Shown here one piece after another: positions 8,846 through 16,437 of a stretch of 64,000 bases of DNA. Source of the stretch: Flaviflexus massiliensis (GTDB lineage Bacteria; Actinomycetota; Actinomycetes; Actinomycetales; Actinomycetaceae); the NCBI RefSeq assembly GCF_001375495.1, contig NZ_LN831058.1, forward strand, positions 764,768 through 828,767, in the 5' to 3' direction. The stretch's first letter is position 1; each line of letters opens with the position of its first letter. Under the pieces are notes generated by a model. That model was not told the DNA's origin and searched no databases. It saw nothing but the letters and a program-made list of their open reading frames with translations. A program made the position numbers and the translations under genes.

Positions 8846-9816
8846 AACAGGGCGACCTTCGGTGCGGGTGGGAAGATCTCGCTCAGCTCCGCCATGTCCT
8901 CCTCTGTCGGGACCCAACCTGCCGCCTTCGCATTGGCCGTGATCTGCTCGGGCCTGGTAGCGCCGGCAATAACTGAGGCGACCGGGTAGGAGGCGAGGAG
9001 GAACGAGAAGGCAACATCGAGTTCCGTCAGGTCACGGGCTTGCGCGAAGTCACGGAACTTCCGCAATTGATCAAAGTCGGTTGTTTCCATCAGCTGCGGC
9101 TTGGTCACCGCGAGGCGCGAACCGTCCGGTGCGAGCCCATCGGTGTACTTGCCGGTGAGAAGTCCGTTCGCGAGCGGATAGTAGGGGACAACGCCGATCC
9201 CGAACTGGGCTGAGGCCGGGAGGACCTCAAGTTCGGCCCTGCGGTCGAGCAGGTTGAAGTTGTTCTGGGATGCGATGAAGCGTTGGGTTCCCAGCTCGCG
9301 GGCGAGGTGATCGGCATGGGCGATTTGCCAGCCCGACAGGTTGGAGTGTCCGAGGTAGCGGACTTTGCCGGCGGTGACGAGATCGTCGAGGGCAGCCAGG
9401 GTCTCCTCAAACGGAGTGTTGGGGTCGACCGAGTGATAGTAGAGCAGGTCGATGTAGTCCGTGCCGAGCCGTTCGAGAGAGGACTCGACGGCGCGCACGA
9501 TGTAGCGCCGGGAGCCGCGGGCACCGAAATCGTTGCCGTTGCGCCCCTTCATGTCCATCCCGAACTTCGTTGCGATCACGATATCGGAGCGATGCTTGCC
9601 AAGCGACTGCCCGAGGAAGGTTTCTGACAGGCCCGGCTCCATGCCGTACATATCAGCCGTATCGAACATGGTGATCCCAGCATCCAATGCCGCCTCGACC
9701 ACCGCACGGGTCCCTTCCAGGGTTTCTGTGGCTGCGTTCTTGCGACCGAAATTGTTACCACCAAGACCAACAGTGGAGACCGTAAGACCGGAATCTCCCA
9801 TACGACGTAGTTCCAT
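8842..9816 (-). CDS. Aldo/keto reductase
   Basis: A 324-residue TIM-barrel NADPH-dependent oxidoreductase. DTADMYG carries the catalytic Asp and Tyr, VIATKFGMDM contains the catalytic Lys, and YYHSVDPNTPFEETLAALDDL contains the fourth tetrad residue. The C-terminal VIAGATRPEQITANAKAAGW is the NADPH phosphate-binding segment. It belongs to the AKR branch often annotated as aryl-alcohol or voltage-gated K+ channel beta-like reductases; the substrate cannot be inferred. It interrupts the Tad locus in the opposite orientation. Confidence 0.9.
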   Translation of the reverse strand: MELRRMGDSGLTVSTVGLGGNNFGRKNAATETLEGTRAVVEAALDAGITMFDTADMYGMEPGLSETFLGQSLGKHRSDIVIATKFGMDMKGRNGNDFGARGSRRYIVRAVESSLERLGTDYIDLLYYHSVDPNTPFEETLAALDDLVTAGKVRYLGHSNLSGWQIAHADHLARELGTQRFIASQNNFNLLDRRAELEVLPASAQFGIGVVPYYPLANGLLTGKYTDGLAPDGSRLAVTKPQLMETTDFDQLRKFRDFAQARDLTELDVAFSFLLASYPVASVIAGATRPEQITANAKAAGWVPTEEDMAELSEIFPPAPKVALF

Positions 9817-9956
9817 GCCCCAAGTCTACGGATGGGTGCACAGGACGTCACGCGCATGCACCTCCACGACCAGGTTTCGACCCCGAGGGTGCCGAACCTG
9901 TTTCGGCGACAGTTCTTGTGTGCCGCCCGGCACGAACAGTTGAAAGGAACAGAAAA

Positions 9957-10145
9957 ATGAACACCCAAGTGAACGAACCCGAGGTCATGATCGACGATCC
10001 GGAAGCCGGCATGGCAACCGCGGAGTATGCCATCGGCACGGTTGCCGCTACCTCCTTCGGAGGTCTCCTCGTCTGGATTCTCGATCAGCCGTGGGTGCGT
10101 GAAGCACTCGAAAACATCTTCCGAAACATTTTCTCCATCTTCTAG
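9957..10145 (+). CDS. DUF4244 family small protein, probable Flp-type pilin
   Basis: A 62-residue protein starting at ATG 9957 after the purine-rich site GAAAGGAACAG. EAGMATAEYAIGTVAATSFGGLL is the type IV-like prepilin signature: a Gly-Met cleavage region followed by A-T-A-E-Y-A and a single hydrophobic helix, with the Glu at mature position +5. DUF4244 proteins accompany actinobacterial Tad loci and are the likely major pilin. A hairpin follows 25 bp after the stop. Confidence 0.85.
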   Translation: MNTQVNEPEVMIDDPEAGMATAEYAIGTVAATSFGGLLVWILDQPWVREALENIFRNIFSIF

Positions 10146-10170
10146 ATCGCAACCCGCGGTCTCCGACAGA

Positions 10171-10192
10171 GCCGGCCCCGTGCGGGGCCGGC
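10171..10192 (+). terminator. Intra-operon hairpin after pilin gene
   Basis: A 9-bp GC-only stem (GCCGGCCCC / GGGGCCGGC) with a 4-nt loop and no T-run, between the pilin and tadE genes. It may be an attenuator or mRNA-stabilising hairpin raising pilin expression over downstream genes. Confidence 0.55.
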
Positions 10193-10205
10193 TCGGGAGG
10201 GCAAC

Positions 10206-10607
10206 ATGTTAAGAACGAAACGAAAACGGACTGTGGAAGGCAAAAGACGGGAGAGCGGGAGAAGGGATGATCGGGAGCGTGGGATGGTCACCGCGGAGCT
10301 CGCAATCACGCTCCCGGCTGTTCTGACCGTCCTCTTCCTCGTCGTGAGCTTCGGCATGGCACTCGTAACCCAGATCCGAGTCAGTGACGCGGCACGGGAA
10401 GCGGCCCGAGGCTATGCGATGGAGATGAGCTCGAGCGAGGTCCGCGAACTCGTGTCCGCCCGGGCAGGAAAAGATGCCACCGTACATCTCAAGCAGAGCG
10501 GTGAACTTCTCACCGTCACCGTGAAATCACCGGTTGGCGGACCCTGGTCGCTACTGGATCTGACTGCGGAGTCGTCCATGACTGCGCTCGCGGAGGCCGG
10601 ACGGTGA
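10206..10607 (+). CDS. tadE: TadE-like pseudopilin
   Basis: A 133-residue protein with a basic 26-residue N-terminus followed by GMVTAELAITLPAVLTVLFL, the TadE prepilin-like segment containing the conserved Glu, then the helix ending VSDAAREAARGYAM typical of TadE. A GGGAGGGCAAC ribosome site precedes the ATG at 10206. It overlaps the next gene by four bases (GTGA). TadE pseudopilins are processed by the prepilin peptidase and assist pilus assembly. Confidence 0.85.
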   Translation: MLRTKRKRTVEGKRRESGRRDDRERGMVTAELAITLPAVLTVLFLVVSFGMALVTQIRVSDAAREAARGYAMEMSSSEVRELVSARAGKDATVHLKQSGELLTVTVKSPVGGPWSLLDLTAESSMTALAEAGR

Positions 10608-10948
10608 ACGAGTCAGAACGCGGGTCGGGAACGATCCTGTCGACCGGACTCATCGCTGTCATCTCCGCCTTCGCCCTTCTCCTCGGCCTGCTCGCTTCAG
10701 GATTTGATGCCAAGCACCGTGCAGATAGCGCGGCGGACTTTGCGGCGCTTGCGGCCGCGGAAACGCTACACGACCCGTTCGCGGAATCAGATCCGTGCGC
10801 GGTAGCGGGCACGGTGGTGGAGGATGCCGAACTGGTGTCCTGCACGATCAGGGGCGACCGGGTCGTGGTGGAGACGCGGGCCGATGTGCGCTTCGCGATG
10901 ATCGGGCAGCGCTATCTCACGGGTAAGGCCGAGGCGGGACCTACCTAG
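10604..10948 (+). CDS. Rv3654c-like TadE/TadG-associated secreted protein
   Basis: A 114-residue protein (GTG start) with the segment GSGTILSTGLIAVISAFALL, a pilin-like hydrophobic helix, then KHRADSAADFAALAAAE, a motif shared with TadG-type proteins and with the mycobacterial Rv3654c family. The Cys pair at C-terminal third positions could form a disulfide. It is the last gene of the pilus cluster and its stop overlaps the convergent helicase stop by four bases. Confidence 0.8.
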   Translation: MNESERGSGTILSTGLIAVISAFALLLGLLASGFDAKHRADSAADFAALAAAETLHDPFAESDPCAVAGTVVEDAELVSCTIRGDRVVVETRADVRFAMIGQRYLTGKAEAGPT

Positions 10949-13293
10949 GTCATGTCCTCCACAAGCGCCTTGCCCAAAAGGAGCGCGCCAACCTTGGAGA
11001 GCGGGGAATTGCCGTTGCCGCATTTGGGAGACTGCACGCAAGACGGACAGCCCTCCCGGCACGGGCACGACTCCAGGCGGTCAACGGTGGCTTCCAGCCA
11101 TTCCCGCGCCTTATGGAAGCCTCGCTCCGCGCAGCCAGCACCACCCGGGGAGGCGTCGTGGATGATGATGGTGGGGTTGCCGGTTTGGAGGTGGAGCGCG
11201 GTCGACAGGCCACCAATGTCCCACCGGTCGCAGGTGGCGAGGAGGGGAAGCATGCCGATCGCGCAATGCTCGAGGCCGTGTAGTGCCCCGGGAAGGATGT
11301 CCGGGGTGAGGCCCACCTCCGCGCACCTGGCATCGCTCATCGTCCACCAGCACCCCTGGGTTGGGAGCTCCCGTAGCGGCATTTCCAACGGTGTTCGCCC
11401 CAGGTACAGGCCGTCGTGGTTGCGCCTGGTGTCGTATCCGGTGACGCGCGAGGCAACGAGAACATCACCGAAGGCAAGGACCCCGCTCTTGGTGGTGATC
11501 TCGATCTTGGTGTCGACCAGTTCGACGGCAGTTTCCGCCACGGCAAAGGTCCTGATTTCTTCTTCCCGGAAGGGTTCGACGATGGCACGCTCCTCGTCGA
11601 GAGACTGGACCATGAACGGTTCACCCTGGTGGATATAGATCGCGTTTGGGTGCACCGTCGTATCGGCCTGGGATCCCGAGACCGTGCCAAGGAGGGTGCC
11701 CGTGCTGCCCTCGATAATGGATACCTCGTGCCCAGCGCCGCGAATATCGACCAGCTCGTGCGCGGAGGTTCCAAGGGCCACATTCCAGCGCCACTTGCCT
11801 CCCCGATACGTCAGAAGACCGGCTTCGGTCAGCTCAGCAAAATGTGCGGTGCTGTCGAAACCAAACAGGGCAGCATCCTCTTCGGTCAGCGGAAGCTCTG
11901 ACGCGGCCGCGCACACGTGCCCGGACACGACATAGGGATTGCTCGGGTCAAAGACCTGAGCCTCAACAGGCTGGTCCAGGAGGTTCGTGACATGCTCAGC
12001 CAGATACTGATCGAGTGGGTCATCGCGGGCAATGAGAACGGCGATGCCCTCGCGGGAGGATCTGCCAGCCCTCCCCATCTGCTGCCTAAAAGACGCGTAG
12101 GTACCCGGCCACCCAGACATCACCACCGCGTCGAGACCGGAGATATCGATCCCAAGCTCGAGGGCGTTCGTCGTGGCGAGGGCACGGATTGTGCCATCGC
12201 GCAGGGCTGCTTCCAGCTCCCTGCGTTCTTCGGGAAGATAGCCTCCTCGATATGCGGCGACGCTGCGGGCGAAGCGGGAATGCCTCTCGGTCAGGCGTTC
12301 CCGGATGAGGGAGCTGATTGTTTCAGCGCCCGCGCGGGAACGACTAAACACGAGGGTGGAGGCTCCCGCGTCCACTGCCCGAGCCGCCACCTCGGAGGCC
12401 TCCTTGAGAGCCGAACGCCGAGCCGGTTCGGGTTTCTTGTCAATGACAAGAACATCGTCCTGCTCGGTGGTGGGGATGGCCTTGCCGCGGGCAAGAACAA
12501 GGCGTGAGGGGCTGTGCGAGGAGGTGTCCCGGTTGATGACGGTGATGTCAGCGGGGGAGAAGCCTAGGAACCGGCCCGCGGTGCTTGCGGGGTCGGTGGC
12601 GGTTGCCGAAAGAAACACGACGGTGGGATTTGAGCCGTAGTGGCGGGCCACTCGGAGCATTCGCCGCACGACGAGTGCCATGTTGGCTCCCATCATCCCC
12701 CGGTAGGTGTGGAACTCGTCGATGACGATGGCGGTGAGACCGGACCAGAGGCGGGTCCACCGGTCGTGGCCTGCCAGCATGGAGAAATGCGCGAAATCCG
12801 GGTTTGTGAGGATGACATTCGCGTAGGCGCGAGCCCACCTGCGAACTTCGGATGGAGTATCGCCATCAACAGTGGTGGGCTGGACTCGTTCGCCCGTCAG
12901 GGTGACCAGCCTCGCGAGGGAATCCAGCTGGTCGGCGGCAAGCGCTTTTGTTGGTGACAAGTAGAGGGCGGTGGGGCGCTTGCGAATGTCGGCCAGGCTC
13001 GTTGATTCGCGGTGGTGGAGGATGCGGGAGATGATCGGCACCCATGCGGTCAATGACTTGCCAGAACCCGTCCCGGTTGCGATGACCGTGTGATGGCCGG
13101 CCTCAATGGCCTCCATCCCCTCCACCTGGTGCTCCCACGGCTGACTCACACCCAGGGTCTTCAGGCCAACTGGAATATCGGGATGGATCCACGCCGGCCA
13201 CGGGGCTCGGGTACCGTCCTGCCCGGGCGTGTGGAGAGTGCCGGCAATCTGGTCGGCAGAAAAACCGTCCATGATCGCATTCCAGATAGTCAT
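10945..13293 (-). CDS. DEAD/DEAH-box DNA helicase, MrfA/Hrq1-like with DUF1998 zinc domain
   Basis: A 782-residue superfamily 2 helicase. Motif I is ATGTGSGKSL, motif II DEFH, motif III LSATATD, and motif VI QQMGRAGRSSR. The C-terminal region carries the four-cysteine cluster CPCREGCPSCVQSPKCGNGN of DUF1998/MZB proteins. MrfA of Bacillus and Hrq1 of yeast, which share this architecture, unwind DNA and act in crosslink repair; the mycobacterial neighbour Rv3649 is the same type (recollection). Convergent with the pilus cluster. Confidence 0.88.
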   Translation of the reverse strand: MTIWNAIMDGFSADQIAGTLHTPGQDGTRAPWPAWIHPDIPVGLKTLGVSQPWEHQVEGMEAIEAGHHTVIATGTGSGKSLTAWVPIISRILHHRESTSLADIRKRPTALYLSPTKALAADQLDSLARLVTLTGERVQPTTVDGDTPSEVRRWARAYANVILTNPDFAHFSMLAGHDRWTRLWSGLTAIVIDEFHTYRGMMGANMALVVRRMLRVARHYGSNPTVVFLSATATDPASTAGRFLGFSPADITVINRDTSSHSPSRLVLARGKAIPTTEQDDVLVIDKKPEPARRSALKEASEVAARAVDAGASTLVFSRSRAGAETISSLIRERLTERHSRFARSVAAYRGGYLPEERRELEAALRDGTIRALATTNALELGIDISGLDAVVMSGWPGTYASFRQQMGRAGRSSREGIAVLIARDDPLDQYLAEHVTNLLDQPVEAQVFDPSNPYVVSGHVCAAASELPLTEEDAALFGFDSTAHFAELTEAGLLTYRGGKWRWNVALGTSAHELVDIRGAGHEVSIIEGSTGTLLGTVSGSQADTTVHPNAIYIHQGEPFMVQSLDEERAIVEPFREEEIRTFAVAETAVELVDTKIEITTKSGVLAFGDVLVASRVTGYDTRRNHDGLYLGRTPLEMPLRELPTQGCWWTMSDARCAEVGLTPDILPGALHGLEHCAIGMLPLLATCDRWDIGGLSTALHLQTGNPTIIIHDASPGGAGCAERGFHKAREWLEATVDRLESCPCREGCPSCVQSPKCGNGNSPLSKVGALLLGKALVEDMT

Positions 13294-13356
13294 GGTGACA
13301 GGGTAGTCGTTCCCGTAAGCATTCGAAGCGAAGGCGCCTTTGCGGTAGAGGGGGTG

Positions 13357-14760
13357 CTACTTGGCGGACTCTTTCGCCGCATCAATAATCGAAATGATGA
13401 GTGCGATGCTCATGAAGACTGCGATGAGGATGTAACCCCACAGGAACGCAATATCGTGGCCTGCCTCAAGGTTGCTGAAGTACAGTCCCGTGACAGCCGC
13501 GGTGCCGACGGCGGTGCCGATGCGCTGCCCGGTCTGCATGATGCCACCCGCCGTACCACCGTGGTTCGGCGGCACGTCGCGGAGCGTCAACGTCTGGTTC
13601 GGAGACGTGATCCAGCCGGCACCGAAACCGATGGGGAGGACCGCGAAGGCCAGCACCCAGATCGGTGCACCATCAACAATGGCGAATGCGGCCCAGACCG
13701 TTAGCGCAAGCCCGATGATGTTGAGGACGAGACCGACGATGACGAGCCTACGCCCGTGGGTCATGACGAGCCGGCCACCAATGTAGGACGTGAACACGGA
13801 GACAATCGCCGCGGGCAGGCCCACGAGGCCGGCCACGAGCGCGGATTCACCCGCACCGTTCTGCACAAACTGGGCGATGAGAACCCACACCGTGGTGGTA
13901 CCCGCGAAGAACACCGTGATCATTGCCGTGCCCAGGGTGAAGGATCCATTGCGGAACAGCGACATGTTGACCATGGGGGAGCGGCCCGAGTAGCGGTAGC
14001 GCTGCTCCCACACGAACCAGGCAATACCGATGATGATGCCGGCGGGAGCAAACCACCACGTGTTTGCATTATCGGTCGCCATCATGAACGGCAGCATGAA
14101 GAGCAAAACAGCGACGCCAAGCAGGAGCGCGCCGACCGGGTCCAGGTCGTGCTTCGCACCCCGGGACCGGGGCGTCCTGGGAAGCCACATGATCGCGAGA
14201 ACAACGGAGATGATCGAGAGGGGGACGTTGATTCCCATCGTCCACCGCCACCCAACACCATCCGGGAACCAGCCGATGATTGCGCCGCCAATGACCGGTC
14301 CGATCGCGACCGCGAAGCCAACGACCGCACCCATGAGACCGAAAGCCCGGGCACGATCCGCACCCCGGTAGTACTGCTGGATAATGCCGGTTGTTTGGGG
14401 ATTCATGAGGCCGGCACCGACACCCATGAAGGCACGCGCAATATTCAGAACAAGAATGTCCGGTGCGATTGACGCAACGAGCGAGGCTAGGCCGAAGAGA
14501 GTCGTGCCGGCGATGAAGAGGCGCTCGCGACCAAACAGGTCACCGGACCGTCCCGCGGCGACAAGAATAATACCGAAGGTCAGTGAGTAGCCCGACAGCA
14601 CCCACTGCAGGTCAGTCGAGGATGCTTCCAGCCCGATCCTGATCGATGGCAGCGCGACGTTAATAATCGACACGGCGATAAGTGCCATAAAGAGCGAGGA
14701 GAGAAGGACAATGAGGACCCTGTTGCGGTCCTTGGCTGAAAGAAGATTTTCGTCGGTCAC
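13357..14760 (-). CDS. MFS drug-efflux type transporter (DHA2/EmrB-like)
   Basis: About 467 residues from the GTG at 14760 (V-T-D-E-N-L-L-S); the frame remains open further upstream but that extension is rich in Arg/Ser and overlaps the divergent gene's promoter. The N-terminal helix region has ALPSIRIGL...STDLQWVLSGYSL, and motif A lies at GRSGDLFGRERLF. RAFMGVGAGLMNPQTTGII is the antiporter motif C-like region. About 12-14 transmembrane helices are apparent, matching the EmrB/QacA drug:H+ antiporter group. The substrate is unknown. Confidence 0.85.
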   Translation of the reverse strand: MTDENLLSAKDRNRVLIVLLSSLFMALIAVSIINVALPSIRIGLEASSTDLQWVLSGYSLTFGIILVAAGRSGDLFGRERLFIAGTTLFGLASLVASIAPDILVLNIARAFMGVGAGLMNPQTTGIIQQYYRGADRARAFGLMGAVVGFAVAIGPVIGGAIIGWFPDGVGWRWTMGINVPLSIISVVLAIMWLPRTPRSRGAKHDLDPVGALLLGVAVLLFMLPFMMATDNANTWWFAPAGIIIGIAWFVWEQRYRYSGRSPMVNMSLFRNGSFTLGTAMITVFFAGTTTVWVLIAQFVQNGAGESALVAGLVGLPAAIVSVFTSYIGGRLVMTHGRRLVIVGLVLNIIGLALTVWAAFAIVDGAPIWVLAFAVLPIGFGAGWITSPNQTLTLRDVPPNHGGTAGGIMQTGQRIGTAVGTAAVTGLYFSNLEAGHDIAFLWGYILIAVFMSIALIISIIDAAKESAK

Positions 14761-14869
14761 AGCACTACACCATATTCTTTTCGGTGTCCGTCGGGAACGC
14801 TTGGTGTCGAGATCAACGCAAACTTCGATAACATTTCCCGACCCGGTAACGAAGCATGAAAGATTTGGA

Positions 14870-16336
14870 ATGGTGAGCGGAATGGATCTCCAGGTATTGG
14901 TGTCGGCGTTGCGGGAAGATTTACGCGGTTTCACGATGGCGTCAATCACCGAGGCACTTGGACCGGTGGGCATGGCCGGCGTTGAACGTGAGCAGCGTCT
15001 ACCCGCACTCACCGCGATTTCTGCTGCTCCGAGCAGGATCGGCTACCTCGCCTCCTTCTTCATGCTCGGGGGAAGCCTCACCCGCGAACAGTTCGCGGAA
15101 GCATTCCAATCGCTCTCCTACGAGGAAGCCTTGGAGCACGGGCTGGTGGATGAGCATGGCAGGTCGACGATCGCCCTGCGACCCGTTGCGGTCCCGGACC
15201 GTCATGGTGGCGGCGAACTTCTCATCGCTTCCGATCTTGGCCCCCTCCAGGGACACGCCCCGGAAACGAATCACGTCATGCCGGTCGGGGGAGCGACCCT
15301 CACTCTTGCGGGGCTCACGCGTTACGACGAGGGTCAGTCCGTTCTTGACCTGGGGACCGGGTGTGGTTTCCATGCGATCCTTGCTGCCCGGGCCGGGGCT
15401 CGCGTGGTCGCAACGGATGTTTCCCAGCGGGCCCTCGATTTCACCCGGTTCAATGCTGCGCTCGCGGGCGTCAGCGTTGATCTGCGGCTGGGGTCTCTCT
15501 TCGATCCGGTTCCTGAGCGGTTTGATCGCATTGTGTCCAATCCGCCGTTCGTCATGACACCACCGCGGGTGCGGGAGCAGATCGGCACATTTGAATACCG
15601 CGACGGTGGGGGCACCGGTGATTCGCTCCTGCAAGCGATCCTTGCGGGCTTGGGTGATCACCTAGCGGATGATGGTTTGGCCTGGATCCTCGGCAACTGG
15701 CATATCGCCGCAGGCGTGGGCGATGTGGAGTTCGATAGGGCATGGCGTGAACCGATCGCGCGGTGGCTGGGGGACCGTAGGGCCTGGGTGGTGCTGCGAG
15801 AAGCACTGGATCCCGCCGAGTACGCGAACATGTGGCTCCGTGAATCCCAGTTGACGGGAGCGGCTTTTGATTCTGCTTTTGCAACGTGGCTGAGTGTGGC
15901 CGACATGAACTCGTCGGTTGCCTTTGCCTACCTCACGATCGGTGGGGCGGAGGGGCCGCAGCGTCTGGAAGAATACCGCGGCCCGATTGCCGAAACTTTT
16001 GTGGATGCCACCTGGGAGGGTGTGGGACGCGCGGGAATGACGGACGACGAACTGCTCGCCTCTCATCTTGTTGCCAACGGGGTCCAAGAGAAACGGCTCC
16101 ACACCGCGGGACAGCCCGATCCCTGGCACATTTCCCTTCTCAGCCACGGACGGGAGATTCCCGTGACCGCCGAGGTGGCGGGATTTGTTGGGGCCTGCGA
16201 CGGTGATTTGAGCGCGGGCCAGATCATCGGTGCGATCGCGACGCTGGTGGATGTAGATGAGGAGGAGCTCGTTGGCCAGGTGCTCCCGTACGTCCGTGAC
16301 CTCATCGGTGCCGGACTGCTTGCCGTCAACGGGTGA
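14870..16336 (+). CDS. Class I SAM-dependent methyltransferase, two-domain
   Basis: 488 residues from the ATG at 14870; a start four codons later is equally possible. A helical N-terminal domain (about 130 residues) precedes the Rossmann methyltransferase core: motif I is LDLGTGCGFHAILAARAGA, motif II ATDVS, and motif IV is NPPF, typical of methyltransferases acting on exocyclic amino groups of nucleic acid bases or glutamine side chains. The C-terminal 130 residues look like a winged-helix domain. Its position upstream of topA is common in actinobacteria. The substrate is not known; rRNA modification is plausible. Confidence 0.8.
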   Translation: MVSGMDLQVLVSALREDLRGFTMASITEALGPVGMAGVEREQRLPALTAISAAPSRIGYLASFFMLGGSLTREQFAEAFQSLSYEEALEHGLVDEHGRSTIALRPVAVPDRHGGGELLIASDLGPLQGHAPETNHVMPVGGATLTLAGLTRYDEGQSVLDLGTGCGFHAILAARAGARVVATDVSQRALDFTRFNAALAGVSVDLRLGSLFDPVPERFDRIVSNPPFVMTPPRVREQIGTFEYRDGGGTGDSLLQAILAGLGDHLADDGLAWILGNWHIAAGVGDVEFDRAWREPIARWLGDRRAWVVLREALDPAEYANMWLRESQLTGAAFDSAFATWLSVADMNSSVAFAYLTIGGAEGPQRLEEYRGPIAETFVDATWEGVGRAGMTDDELLASHLVANGVQEKRLHTAGQPDPWHISLLSHGREIPVTAEVAGFVGACDGDLSAGQIIGAIATLVDVDEEELVGQVLPYVRDLIGAGLLAVNG

Positions 16337-16363
16337 TATCGTGAGGCGCAGAATGGGAGCGAG

Positions 16364-16392
16364 TTGAACATCGGGGTATCACTCCTTATATA
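16364..16392 (+). promoter_or_regulatory. Candidate topA promoter
   Basis: TTGAAC (16364-16369) and TATATA (16387-16392) are separated by 17 bp, close to the housekeeping sigma consensus, about 45 bp before the topA start. Confidence 0.6.
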
Positions 16393-16437
16393 TTGTGCCT
16401 AGTCCCCGTCGCGGAAAAATCAATCGAAGGAAATTCA

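Noticed and set aside
13756-14472. 238-codon plus-strand frame inside the MFS transporter
   Set aside because: Asp/Arg/His/Gly-rich shadow of a membrane-protein gene; no domain.
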